Of a DNA stretch of 64,000 nucleotides, positions 27,433-36,673 are shown piece after piece. A model generated the notes under the pieces. The model had not been told where the DNA came from. It saw only the letters and a program-made list of their open reading frames with translations, and did not search any database. The stretch is from Zhongshania aliphaticivorans (GTDB lineage: Bacteria > Pseudomonadota > Gammaproteobacteria > Pseudomonadales > Spongiibacteraceae). Positions within the stretch are counted from its first letter, which is position 1. Each line of letters begins with the position of its first letter. The stretch is from NCBI RefSeq assembly GCF_001586255.1, contig NZ_CP014544.1, forward strand, positions 1,891,501 through 1,955,500. Direction: 5' to 3'. The translations under genes were made by a program, and so were the position numbers.

Positions 27433-28388
27433 ACGTAATTACATTGAAAACTCATTCCGCTTTTAAGCTGCTTAGTGCGTGCTTGTTAATGATGTTGTTC
27501 GCGGTTCAGGTCTGCGCAGCAGGCAGTGAACGTGAGCAGGCCAGCCACGACGAGCATGAAGAACATGGCGAAGAAGCTCATATCGCGCTGACGCAGGCGC
27601 AAATAGCCCACGCGGGTCTTTCGCTAACAAGCGCCACAGGAGGCACTATTCGCGAGGTGTTGCCGGTTTATGGCGTGGTTGCGGCGAATGCCGAGCGAGT
27701 GCAGTCAGTACACGCGCGGTATCGCGGTATTGTTCGCGATCTTAATAAAAGTCTTGGCGATACCGTTCACAAAGGTGAAGCGCTGGTGGCCGTGGAGGCC
27801 AACGAGAGTTTAAAAACCTATGCAATCACGTCGGCGCTAAATGGCGTGATTACCCAGCGCAATGCCAATGTTGGTGAACAAACTGGCGATGCGCCACTGT
27901 TAGTTGTGCAGGATTTTTCCACTCTCTGGGTGGAGCTTTCAATTTTTCCAAAAGACCTTGGCGACATAAAACTAGGTCAAAGTGTGCGTATTATTAGCCT
28001 TGATTCAACACAGACTGCCGATGGCAAAATTATTTATATTGCCCAGCAAAGTAGTGGTGTTAACCAGGCTATTACTGCGCGGGTACTTATTGATAATCAA
28101 GGTGGCGAGTGGAAACCTGGCATTTTTGTTAAAGCGCAAATCACCCGCGCTGAAATTGCGGCGCCGGTGATCCTTCGCAACGAGGCTATTCAAATTATCG
28201 ACAATGCGCCGGTTATTTTTGTGCAGGGCGAGGAGGGCTTTGAGCCGCGGCTTGTGACACTGGGGCGCAGCGATGGTGAGGTGAGTGAGGCCTTGAGCGG
28301 GCTTAGCATTGATGAAGTGTATGTCAGCAAAAACAGCTTTGTACTGAAATCCGAATTGGGCAAAGAGGACGCTGAACATGGACACTAA
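27429..28388 (+). CDS. czcB: CzcB-type periplasmic adaptor of heavy-metal RND pump
   Basis: 319 residues. A signal peptide precedes a His/Glu-rich spacer (EQASHDEHEEHGEEAHIAL), typical of metal-handling CzcB proteins. A beta-barrel and lipoyl-type domain follow (GDTVHKGEALVAVEANESLKTY / ITSALNGVITQRNANVGEQT), with a C-terminal HMGB-like segment ending KEDAEHGH. It links the inner-membrane CzcA to CzcC and may pass metal ions. Coupled to czcC by a 4-base overlap. Confidence 0.9.
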   Translation: MNVITLKTHSAFKLLSACLLMMLFAVQVCAAGSEREQASHDEHEEHGEEAHIALTQAQIAHAGLSLTSATGGTIREVLPVYGVVAANAERVQSVHARYRGIVRDLNKSLGDTVHKGEALVAVEANESLKTYAITSALNGVITQRNANVGEQTGDAPLLVVQDFSTLWVELSIFPKDLGDIKLGQSVRIISLDSTQTADGKIIYIAQQSSGVNQAITARVLIDNQGGEWKPGIFVKAQITRAEIAAPVILRNEAIQIIDNAPVIFVQGEEGFEPRLVTLGRSDGEVSEALSGLSIDEVYVSKNSFVLKSELGKEDAEHGH

Positions 28389-28483
28389 TCAAAAACAATC
28401 AGCCCACTGTTTAACACCCAGCCCGCAAGGCGCTGGGCGCGGTGACGGTACCAGCGCATACGAACTGCAAGCAGGAGTTCGCT

Positions 28484-31400
28484 ATGATCGATAAATTAAT
28501 TCAGTTTTCTATCGCGCGGCGCTGGCTAGTGATGTTTCTGGTCTTTGCTACGGCGGTCTTAGGCGCTTGGAATTACCAGCAGCTGCCGATAGACGCCGTA
28601 CCCGACATTACCAATGTGCAAGTGCAGATTAATACCGAGGCCCAAGGCTATTCGCCATTGGAGGTAGAGCAGCGCATTACGTATCTGGTGGAATTAGCCA
28701 TCACCGGATTGCCGAATGTAGCAAGCACCCGTTCGCTTTCACGCTATGCCCTGTCTCAGGTAACGGTGGTGTTTGAAAAGGGCACCGATATTTACTTTGC
28801 CCGCAATCTAATCAACGAACGCCTACAGCAAGCAAAAAGCGAAATGCCTGCGGGCATTGAACCCGTTATGGGGCCGGTGGCCACGGGCCTCGGTGAAATA
28901 TTTCATTATGCGGTTCACGCTACACCAGGCGCGGTGCAGCCAAGCGGTGAAGCTTATGACGCTACCGCGCTGCGCACCTTGCAGGACTGGGTGATTCGGC
29001 CACAGCTGCGCCTGGTTGCGGGCGTAACCGAAGTGAACACCATTGGCGGTTTTGAAAAGCAATTTCATATCAGCCCAGAACCCGCAAAACTACTGGCCTA
29101 CCGGCTTAGCTTTGATGACGTGGTGCAGGCACTGAAAGCCAATAACGCCAATGTTGGCGCGGGCTATATTGAGAAAAACGGCGAGCAATACCTAATTCGT
29201 GCACCTGGGCAGGTCGCCGACATTGCCGAAATTAAGCGCATTATCCTTGCCCGCCGTGGGGGAATACCGATAACCGTAGCCGATGTAGCCGACGTTGGCT
29301 TTGGCAAAGAGTTGCGCACTGGCGCGGCAACCCTCGATGGTAAAGAGACGGTGTTGGGCACTGCCGTGATGCTGCTCGGCGGCAATAGCCGAACGGTTTC
29401 CCAAGCGGTGTCGGCCAAGCTAAAGGAGATCAACAAAACCCTTCCCGACGGCGTGATTGCCGAGCCAGTGTATGACCGCACGGTACTGGTTGATAAAACC
29501 ATTGCAACAGTGCAGGCCAATCTCGCCGAAGGTGCGGTATTGGTGGTTGTGGTGTTATTGCTGATGCTGGGTAATATTCGCGCGGCATTAATAACGGCAA
29601 TGGTTATTCCGCTGTCCATGCTAATGCTAATGACAGGCATGGTGCAGGCACAAGTGAGCGCCAATCTTATGAGCCTAGGCGCCCTCGATTTCGGTTTGAT
29701 TGTGGATGGCGCCGTTATTATTGTCGAAAACTGCATTCTGCGCTTGGCGGGACGGCAGCATGAGCTTGGCCGCATTTTGAAACTCGAAGAACGTTTTAAA
29801 ACCGTGTTTACCGCCACCCGCGAGGTATTTACACCGAGTTTGATTAGCGTGCTGGTGGTGATCTTGGTGAACCTACCGATTTTGGCCTTAAGCGGTGTAG
29901 AGGGCAAAATGTTCACTCCAATGGCCATGACGGTCATCATGGCTTTGCTATCGGCCTTGGTCTTGTCGCTGACCTTTGTTCCCGCCGCGGTGGCACTGTT
30001 TATGACGGGCCACATTGAAGAAAAAGACAATGCCATTGTTCGTTATTCAAAGCAGATCTACGCGCCGGTAATTACCTGGGCGATTAAATTTCGCGTAGCG
30101 GTATTATCTTCTGCCTTAATCTTTGTGGCCTTGGTGAGCGTGCTGGCAACGAGAATGGGTACCGAGTTTATTCCCAATCTGGATGAGGGCGATATCGCGA
30201 TTCAAGCTTTACGCATTCCTGGCACCAGCTTAAGCCAGTCTCTTGAGATGCAGTTTCAGCTGGAAAAAGCGGTACTGGAAATTCCAGAGGTGAAAACCTA
30301 TTTCTCCCGTGTCGGCACCGCTGAAGTTGCCAGTGACCCGATGGGGCCGAATATTTCCGACGGCTACGTAATGCTCAAAGAACGCAGTGACTGGCCAGAT
30401 CCCACTAAAACCAAGGCTGAATTGCTAAATGATATTGGCGAGCAGTTGGCGCTGTTACCGGGCAATGCCTTTGAGATCAGCCAGCCGATTCAACTGCGTT
30501 TTAATGAGTTGATATCGGGCGTGCGCTCAGACGTGGGCATAAAGGTATTTGGCGATGATTTGACGCAGCTACTTAAAACCGGCGCCGAGATCGCAACGGT
30601 ATTAAATGGCATCGACGGCGCAGATGGTGTGAAGGTGGAGCAGGTCTCTGGCTTGCCAATACTGTCGGTTGAGGCTGATCGCGCCGCGCTCTATCGCTAT
30701 GGTTTAAATGTGGCCGATGTCCAAGCGGTGCTTGCCGCCGCGACCGGCGGTGAGGCCGCGGGCTTAATTTTTGAAGGTGATCGCCGCTTCGCCATTGTGG
30801 TGCGCCTGACCGAAGAGATCAGGGGCGACGTACAAGCATTAGAGCGCCTACCAATACCACTGCCCGAAGGCGGGTATGTACCGTTGCGAGAAGTGGCTAG
30901 CCTTAACTTAGCCCCTGGCCCGAACCAGATCTCAAGGGAAAACGGCAAGCGCCGGCTCGTGGTTAGTGCCAACGTAAAAGGCCGAGATTTAGGCGGCTTC
31001 GTGGCCGAGGTACAGCGCGAAATTGCGCAGCAGCTAAGGCTTCCACCTGGCTATTGGCTTGAATACGGCGGCACCTTTGAACAGCTACAATCCGCATCCC
31101 AGCGCTTAAGCCTATTAGTGCCGGTCACATTGGTGATGATTTTTGCGCTGTTGATGGTGACCTTTGGCTCAGCAAAAGACGCCGCACTGGTGTTTAGCGG
31201 TGTGCCGCTGGCCTTAACTGGCGGAGTAATTGCGCTATGGCTACGGGATATTCCTTTGTCTATTACCGCTGGGGTTGGCTTTATTACCCTGTGCGGGGTT
31301 TCCGTGCTGACCGGGGTAATGATGGTGTCGGCATTTATAGATGAACTAAAGCGCGGCACGCCAATAGAGAAAGCGATTCACGACGGCGCCATGCTCCGCC

Positions 31401-31621
31401 TACGGCCAATCTTGATGGTTGCCCTTGTGGCGGCGCTGGGCTTTTTGCCGATGGCGCTTAACACCAGCACGGGGGCCGAGGTTCAGCGACCGCTAGCGAC
31501 GGTTGTTATAGGGGGCATTATCTCGTCGACGTTGCTCACTTTGTTTGTGCTTCCCGGCTTATACAGGCTGGCATGGCGCAAACCCAAAGTGAGCCATGAA
31601 CGCGGCGATTTGCTGTCATAA
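28484..31621 (+). CDS. czcA: CzcA-family heavy-metal efflux RND transporter
   Basis: 1045 residues from ATG at 28484 (AGGAG upstream; MIDKLIQFSIARRW is the family start). Typical HME-RND layout of 12 membrane helices in two halves with large periplasmic loops. The diagnostic helix-4 signature is LDFGLIVDGAVIIVEN, with the proton-relay Asp/Asp/Glu expected for divalent-cation (Zn, Co, Cd) exporters. Early motif VPDITNVQVQINTEAQGYSP is conserved and recurs in the second copy at 63414. Fourth gene of czcICBA. Confidence 0.93.
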   Translation: MIDKLIQFSIARRWLVMFLVFATAVLGAWNYQQLPIDAVPDITNVQVQINTEAQGYSPLEVEQRITYLVELAITGLPNVASTRSLSRYALSQVTVVFEKGTDIYFARNLINERLQQAKSEMPAGIEPVMGPVATGLGEIFHYAVHATPGAVQPSGEAYDATALRTLQDWVIRPQLRLVAGVTEVNTIGGFEKQFHISPEPAKLLAYRLSFDDVVQALKANNANVGAGYIEKNGEQYLIRAPGQVADIAEIKRIILARRGGIPITVADVADVGFGKELRTGAATLDGKETVLGTAVMLLGGNSRTVSQAVSAKLKEINKTLPDGVIAEPVYDRTVLVDKTIATVQANLAEGAVLVVVVLLLMLGNIRAALITAMVIPLSMLMLMTGMVQAQVSANLMSLGALDFGLIVDGAVIIVENCILRLAGRQHELGRILKLEERFKTVFTATREVFTPSLISVLVVILVNLPILALSGVEGKMFTPMAMTVIMALLSALVLSLTFVPAAVALFMTGHIEEKDNAIVRYSKQIYAPVITWAIKFRVAVLSSALIFVALVSVLATRMGTEFIPNLDEGDIAIQALRIPGTSLSQSLEMQFQLEKAVLEIPEVKTYFSRVGTAEVASDPMGPNISDGYVMLKERSDWPDPTKTKAELLNDIGEQLALLPGNAFEISQPIQLRFNELISGVRSDVGIKVFGDDLTQLLKTGAEIATVLNGIDGADGVKVEQVSGLPILSVEADRAALYRYGLNVADVQAVLAAATGGEAAGLIFEGDRRFAIVVRLTEEIRGDVQALERLPIPLPEGGYVPLREVASLNLAPGPNQISRENGKRRLVVSANVKGRDLGGFVAEVQREIAQQLRLPPGYWLEYGGTFEQLQSASQRLSLLVPVTLVMIFALLMVTFGSAKDAALVFSGVPLALTGGVIALWLRDIPLSITAGVGFITLCGVSVLTGVMMVSAFIDELKRGTPIEKAIHDGAMLRLRPILMVALVAALGFLPMALNTSTGAEVQRPLATVVIGGIISSTLLTLFVLPGLYRLAWRKPKVSHERGDLLS

Positions 31622-31627
31622 AAATTT

Positions 31628-31653
31628 GGAGGATCGCGGAGCCGCGATCCTCC
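31628..31653. terminator. Strong hairpin between czcA and sbtB (convergent)
   Basis: Perfect 12-bp stem GGAGGATCGCGG / CCGCGATCCTCC with a two-base loop, six bases after the czcA stop and between convergent genes. There is no T-run on the plus side; AAATTT lies on the minus side. A bidirectional terminator is plausible, or a REP-like element. Confidence 0.6.
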
Positions 31654-31717
31654 CCACAAACAATACGTTTTGCGGCAGATTTGTATTAGGGCTTAACGTA
31701 GCGTAATTCAAATCGTG

Positions 31718-32020
31718 CTAAAACTTCTCTGGTCTAATCACTTCAACATCGCTCATAAACAGAATCATGGCGTAGTTATCGTAGTAGGTTTCTTTTAGGT
31801 GGCTGGCAATCTGGCTGGCGATAGCCGCGTCGCTAACTACCTCAATCCGAATATTGCCGTTGGCATCCCAGGCGGCACTGCGACTACCTCGACCACCTTT
31901 GCCACGGGCATCAGTAATGGTGTAGCCCTGCGCGCCGAGGCGCTCAATATCCTTGATTAAGATATTTTCTAGCGCCGCTTCGGTGACAATGGTTAAAAGT
32001 TTTTTTATGTTGTCGCTCAT
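31718..32020 (-). CDS. sbtB: SbtB-like PII-type signalling protein
   Basis: 100 residues with the PII-like ferredoxin fold: KKLLTIVTEAALENILIKDIERLGAQGYTITDARGKGGRG, where the last glycine-rich run corresponds to the B-loop nucleotide site, then IRIEVVSDAAIASQIASHLKETY. Directly downstream of sbtA by three bases. SbtB proteins bind adenine nucleotides and gate SbtA bicarbonate transporters. ATG preceded by GGAG. Confidence 0.85.
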   Translation of the reverse strand: MSDNIKKLLTIVTEAALENILIKDIERLGAQGYTITDARGKGGRGSRSAAWDANGNIRIEVVSDAAIASQIASHLKETYYDNYAMILFMSDVEVIRPEKF

Positions 32021-32023
32021 TGT

Positions 32024-32968
32024 TTAAGCTCCAAAAAAAGCGTGTATGTATTCCGCCATCGCGTAATAAATGGGGATGCCGATCACCACGTTAAAGGGGA
32101 AGGTGATACCCAGTGACGCCGCCAAAGACAAGGTCGGGTTTGCCTCGGGCACCGAGATCCGCATTGCCGCAGGTACCGCGATGTAGGATGCACTGGCGGC
32201 GAGTATGGCGAGCATTGCGGTACCGCCCACGGAGAAGCCCAGTAAGCAGCCAGTGGCCGCACCAAGTACCGCCGACAGCATCGGCATGCTAATACCAAAC
32301 ACGATCAGGAAAACGCCGTACTTTTTCAGGCTGCCCACGTGCTTAGAGGTGATTAGGCCCATTTCTAAGAGGAAGAGGGCTAAAATGCCTTTAAATAAAT
32401 CGAAGAACAGGGGTTTGATCGACGCCAATTGCTCGGCACCGGCAATCCAGCCAATGAGCAGGCCGCCGATCATGAGAATGATGCTCTTACCCAGTAGCAC
32501 TTCGTGGCCAACTTGCGCCCAATTTGTCTGCTTGGAGAATCCCTTGGCGATCACGATGCCGACCAGAATGGCAGGTATCTCGAGCATTACCACAAAAAGT
32601 GGCATTTGCTCCTCGTAGTAGATCCCACGCGCGCTCATATAGGCCACCGCGACCGCAAAAGTACCCATGCTCACCGAACCGTAGTGTGCGGCGATAGAGG
32701 CCGCGTCCACCCGACTAAAGCGGCCTAGGTAGCGCAGGAGAGGGAAGGCAATGAGGGGTAAAAGGATACCGAGGCCAATAACCACCAGCATCTGCGGTAA
32801 CAGTTCCAAAAAGGGCTGTTTGGCGAGTTCGATACCGCCTTTCATGCCAATGGTTAGCAGCAACATAATGCTAACAAGATCGTAAATGGCGGGGGGAAGT
32901 CGTAACTCAGAGCGGAGCAAGCCGGCACTGAGACCGAAGATAAAAAACAAAATCACGGGATCTATCAT
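32024..32968 (-). CDS. sbtA: SbtA-family sodium-dependent bicarbonate transporter
   Basis: 314 residues, about ten hydrophobic helices. Family-like features are the opening DPVILFFIFGLSAGLLRSELRLP, the early GMKGG motif (LLLTIGMKGGIEL) and the C-terminal inverted repeat with ASASYIAVPAAMRISVPEANP. It imports bicarbonate with sodium. Immediately upstream of its PII-like partner, which makes the assignment strong. A heterotroph would use it to feed carboxylases or pH control; that use is inference. Confidence 0.87.
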   Translation of the reverse strand: MIDPVILFFIFGLSAGLLRSELRLPPAIYDLVSIMLLLTIGMKGGIELAKQPFLELLPQMLVVIGLGILLPLIAFPLLRYLGRFSRVDAASIAAHYGSVSMGTFAVAVAYMSARGIYYEEQMPLFVVMLEIPAILVGIVIAKGFSKQTNWAQVGHEVLLGKSIILMIGGLLIGWIAGAEQLASIKPLFFDLFKGILALFLLEMGLITSKHVGSLKKYGVFLIVFGISMPMLSAVLGAATGCLLGFSVGGTAMLAILAASASYIAVPAAMRISVPEANPTLSLAASLGITFPFNVVIGIPIYYAMAEYIHAFFGA

Positions 32969-33130
32969 GCCACACCAAACCTCTTACCAGACGCTAGCTG
33001 GACGGGCTAGCGATTGCGCGCAATCTAGCGAATGGCGATGAAATAAGCCAATGATTTTCTGGCTTCGAACCACGAATAGCAGCGGGAATATTCACGATAG
33101 TGAAATAGTGAGTGCCGCCGGTCTTTTTCC

Positions 33131-34018
33131 TCAATGTGAATGCTGAGGAGTGTCACGACAAAACTCGTCGGGAAACTCCAGTTCAATGGTGGTGTGGCTC
33201 AACTGGTACTTGGCCATGGCCGCCGCGATATCCGCTTTGAGTGATACCAGCTCGGGCTGGGCGTAATGCTGGTTCAGAATTAGGTGCGCGGTTAACACAT
33301 GATGCTCGCCGTCTAAAGACCATAGGTGGAGGTGATGAATATCGCTCACGTGGCCAATGGCTTGCAGATCGCCCTGAATTTGGCTGCGCAGCTCGCGGTC
33401 TGGGGTTGCTTGCAAGAATAGGCGCAGGGTTTCGATTAGGGTTTTCACCACATTAAAGAGGATAAACACGGTAAACCCGATGGAGAGCAGGGGGTCTAAA
33501 ATGGGGAGTTCAACCACCATTAACACCAAGGACAATACTAGGATGGCAACCCAGCCCAGAACATCTTCCAGTAAATGCCAATTGAGCATGCGCTCGTTTA
33601 GGGTTTTACCGTGGCTTAACTTGTAGGCGGCATAACCGTTAACCGCCACTCCAAGAATTGCCAAGCCCAGCATCCCGGTTGCATTAGGCATTTCTGGGTG
33701 CGCCAAGCGCGGAACCGCCTCGCTCAAAATCCACATTGCGCCCAGCACCAACACCACGCCGTTGATAAGCGCGCCGAGTAAGGAAAAACGGCGATAACCA
33801 TAGCTATAGTGGTGGCTGGCCTCTTTGTCTGAGATTTTATTGAGCACCCAGGCGGAGCCAATCGCAAGACAATCTCCCAGATCATGCACCGCGTCCGCCA
33901 TTATCGCGGTGCTATTGGTTAAATAACCACCAATAAACTCAACGATGGTAAAACCAAAATTGAGGGCGAAGGCCCAACCGATGCGTTCTGAGGCGCTATG
34001 ATGGTGATGATCGTGCAT
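33131..34018 (-). CDS. CDF-family cation (zinc) efflux transporter
   Basis: 295 residues, six membrane helices. The His-rich N terminus (MHDHHHHSASERIGWAF) and metal-site residues in helix 2 (AVHDLGDCLAIG) and helix 5 (HLLEDVLGW) show the H/D pairs expected of Zn/Cd-exporting CDF proteins. The cytoplasmic C-terminal domain includes HLHLWSLDGEHHVLTAHL. It exchanges cytosolic Zn2+ for protons. Lies between a bicarbonate transporter and a divergent DUF3754 gene. CzcD-like in sequence; the symbol is not assigned because several CDF subgroups share these motifs. Confidence 0.88.
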   Translation of the reverse strand: MHDHHHHSASERIGWAFALNFGFTIVEFIGGYLTNSTAIMADAVHDLGDCLAIGSAWVLNKISDKEASHHYSYGYRRFSLLGALINGVVLVLGAMWILSEAVPRLAHPEMPNATGMLGLAILGVAVNGYAAYKLSHGKTLNERMLNWHLLEDVLGWVAILVLSLVLMVVELPILDPLLSIGFTVFILFNVVKTLIETLRLFLQATPDRELRSQIQGDLQAIGHVSDIHHLHLWSLDGEHHVLTAHLILNQHYAQPELVSLKADIAAAMAKYQLSHTTIELEFPDEFCRDTPQHSH

Positions 34019-34157
34019 GTTTAATCTCAGATTGATGGCTGTTGGACAAAAACATTACCCCTCGCAAAAACAATAGCCTATGCTGCGTGGCAATGTCGAG
34101 GCAGGGAATCCTCTAAATCAAACAAAACGCTCTCTATAAAGACAAAAGGTTGTTGCC

Positions 34158-35348
34158 ATGCCAAATCTGGCCTTACTCCACTTTATCCCATTTCGTCGTG
34201 CAGATATTTTACAAATGTGTCTACAAGAAGGGCAGTTAGACGCGGAAAGTTTGGTGCAATTTAGAGCCGGTGCCGCCCATATTGAAAGCCATTTTCGCGA
34301 CGACTTCCACCGCACAAAGCACGCTCTTAAAGATACCTATTTCAGCCTGGATCCCGATGCAGACACCCGCCTGGTGTATCTCGACAACAGCGATAGTTTG
34401 GCTAGCGCAAAAGACCTAGCGCAGCAGGTGGCGCAATTACTCGAGCGTGCGAATTACGACAAGGTAACCCCTGAGGTCCTCGCTAATGCGCTGGATTCAG
34501 CGTCCTTATTCCATATTAGGCTTATGGTAAACCTCGATGATTTTGACGAGGTCTTACTGTATACCCGTGGCGCCAGCGAGCGCTCAGAGGAAATACGCGG
34601 TCCGTTTAACTTGTGGCGCAAAACGGTTCATTTCATTAACTACGATAGAGTTGTCCTCTATTTACGCTTTAAAGACACCGCGAACGGAAGCAGCGCGGCG
34701 GCGGATTGTCGGCCCGGATCAACGATGTTGAAACTATTCCAAAACGTGCCCGATGCCGACTTAGAAATGCTGTTTCCCAATACCCAAGTTGGGATGCGTT
34801 TGCGCGACAAATTAATGATAGGCATACCCGCACTCGTTAGTGGTGGCATTGTGCTCACCACAAAACTCGGTGCGACCTTGGTCTTAACTGCGTCTTTGTT
34901 AGGCTTTTGGCTGGGATGGCACAAGGAATCGGTAGCTTTAGACCGCAACGCCATCATTGTACTGTTGGCGGGCGCCGGTACCATTGGCGCCTATTTATTT
35001 AAGCAGTTCAGTAATTTCAAGAATCGTAAATTGCGCTTTACTGAAGCGCTGACGAGGAATCTCTACTTCAAATTACTGGATAATAATGCGGGGGTTCTGT
35101 ACCGCCTACTCGACGACGCCGAAGAAGCTGAGTGTAAAGAGAGCTTGCTAGCCTATTACTTTCTATTGGCGGCCCACCAGCCCCTCAGTGCGCAAGAACT
35201 GGATCAGCGAATCGAAGTTTGGTTTTCCCAGCGCTGGCAGTGCCAATTAGACTTTGATGTTGATGACGCGCTACGTAAACTTGCGGCGTTAAAGCTAGCG
35301 TATTTGGAGGACAATTACTGGCATATTTGCAAGGACGAAACCGCCTAG
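34158..35348 (+). CDS. DUF3754/TMEM143-like membrane protein
   Basis: 396 residues. The first ~240 are soluble, with phrases such as HFIPFRRADILQMCL and NLDDFDEVLLYTRGA, typical of the DUF3754 (TMEM143) family. Two membrane helices follow (LMIGIPALVSGGIVLTTKLG-ATLVLTASLLGFWLGW; IIVLLAGAGTIGAYLFKQF). The C-terminal part (~115 residues) resembles a winged-helix-like tail (DDALRKLAALKLAYLEDNYW). Function is unknown for the family. Divergent from the CDF transporter. Confidence 0.7.
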   Translation: MPNLALLHFIPFRRADILQMCLQEGQLDAESLVQFRAGAAHIESHFRDDFHRTKHALKDTYFSLDPDADTRLVYLDNSDSLASAKDLAQQVAQLLERANYDKVTPEVLANALDSASLFHIRLMVNLDDFDEVLLYTRGASERSEEIRGPFNLWRKTVHFINYDRVVLYLRFKDTANGSSAAADCRPGSTMLKLFQNVPDADLEMLFPNTQVGMRLRDKLMIGIPALVSGGIVLTTKLGATLVLTASLLGFWLGWHKESVALDRNAIIVLLAGAGTIGAYLFKQFSNFKNRKLRFTEALTRNLYFKLLDNNAGVLYRLLDDAEEAECKESLLAYYFLLAAHQPLSAQELDQRIEVWFSQRWQCQLDFDVDDALRKLAALKLAYLEDNYWHICKDETA

Positions 35349-35471
35349 CGAAAACCAAATAAGTAAGGCGAAACTAATTCAAGATGGCATGCAGTACCGA
35401 GAGCGAATTCCCTCTATGTCACATTTTAATAAAATCGAGCAAGTCATGATTAGGATTAAATAGCAGACAAA

Positions 35472-35515
35472 AGTCGCACTGCTTAGTCACACTAAATTAG
35501 CTGAGCAGTGCGACT
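35472..35515 (-). terminator. Intrinsic terminator after the repeat protein gene
   Basis: 12-bp perfect arms AGTCGCACTGCT / AGCAGTGCGACT around a 20-base loop, four bases past the stop of the minus-strand gene at 35520. On the minus strand the stem is followed by TTTT. This fits a rho-independent terminator and could also block read-through from the left. Confidence 0.7.
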
Positions 35516-35519
35516 AATA

Positions 35520-35972
35520 TTACAAAACGGTAGCTAGCACGGGAGCAGCTGCATTTACCAAGTCAATGGCGACGGGGAGTAAGCCAGCGGTTAAATCTCC
35601 GCCAACCAATGGAATACCTGCATCTAATAAACCGCTGGCCAAAACACTATTAAGCAAGGGCAGGGCAGTATTCACCGTGTCTATTGCAACAGGGCCAAAT
35701 CCCGCTAAAACACTGCTGCTTAAACCTGTTACGGATGGGAGTGTGCTCACCAGAACACTATTTACCAGTGGCAATGCCGTATTAACTGAATCAATCGCGA
35801 GCGGGGTTAAGCCGCCTAAGATAGCTGCCGTTGGCAGGCCAGTATCAAGTAGGTTTAATGACGGTATTGCGCTTCCGCTAAGGGGCCCAAGCGCTCCAGA
35901 CAGCAAGTCTTGAGCGTGACTCACGGTACTAATTGATAAAAGTAGTGTTAAGGCGACGAAGTGCTTTTTCAT
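35520..35972 (-). CDS. Secreted protein with three internal repeats
   Basis: 150 residues with a signal peptide (HFVALTLLLSISTVSHAQ). The mature part consists of about three degenerate ~40-residue repeats. Their cores are PLAIDSVNTALPLVNSVL, PVAIDTVNTALPLLNSVL and PVAIDLVNAAAPVLATVL, separated by Gly/Leu/Ser-rich linkers. No Cys, His or charged active-site cluster is visible, so a structural or aggregating role is more likely than an enzyme. No family recognised. ATG preceded by GAGGA. Confidence 0.7.
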   Translation of the reverse strand: MKKHFVALTLLLSISTVSHAQDLLSGALGPLSGSAIPSLNLLDTGLPTAAILGGLTPLAIDSVNTALPLVNSVLVSTLPSVTGLSSSVLAGFGPVAIDTVNTALPLLNSVLASGLLDAGIPLVGGDLTAGLLPVAIDLVNAAAPVLATVL

Positions 35973-36673
35973 GGTAATTTCCTCACGTAGATAAATAACT
36001 ATGACACAAGTTGGTTTTCAACCATGGCTGAGCAAATTCGGTGCCAAAGGCTGATCTTGGCCGGTGTCGCTGTAAAAGTGATTACCTATGACAGGTGATT
36101 TAAGCCTTATAAATCGGGTATATCAGACTCTGATGTTATAGGGAGAATTTGGCGTAAAATTCAAAATCAGCTCAAATTGCCGCTGCGACAAGTATGCCCA
36201 TGGGGCTTGCGTGATAAGAATGGATTATATTTGGGCATAATATCGTGAAGATGGCCTTTCGCTTGAACTAAGCTGGGGCGTTACACGCAGCGCTAATTAT
36301 GCGACATAGCACCCTGAGTCTAGGGCTAAATGTGAACCTGGGCTATTCAGTGGCCTTATAAAATCAAAAAACTAGATTGCGCCAATTATTAGCCGTTAAT
36401 GTAGTAAAAAGCCGAAAATTGCGTTTAAGCGTCACGGAGCATAAGTCGTCTTTTTGTGATGGCACAGAGCGATTCTTACGCAGAAGTTGATCTTCGGTTT
36501 GACCCCTCGTTGCAAAGTGAGGATATTAGGCTTTGCGAAATTAACAACTACAACGGCTCGCATCTTGCTACTCTATAATTAAATCCGATAAAAGATGACG
36601 GTGATATGCGTAACACATTGATTAATATATCCTTATTTTTAGACGATGCATCGGCATTGTTTGGCTGTGAGCA
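35973..36673. other. Long intergenic region, mostly without a gene
   Basis: About 700 bases between a minus-strand secreted-protein gene and a plus-strand gene. Only short frames occur. One is a 41-codon frame at 36459-36584. Another is a 23-codon frame from ATG 36606 whose TGA overlaps the ATG of the next gene at 36674. AT-rich stretches suitable for promoters are present at both edges. No RNA gene or repeat was recognised. Confidence 0.4.

Noticed and set aside
29164-30036. 290-codon minus-strand frame inside czcA
   Set aside because: It is antisense to a well-conserved RND transporter and has Ser/Thr/Ile-rich composition typical of a shadow frame.
36459-36584. 41-codon frame in the long intergenic region
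   Set aside because: No ribosome binding site and no recognisable features; too short to support.
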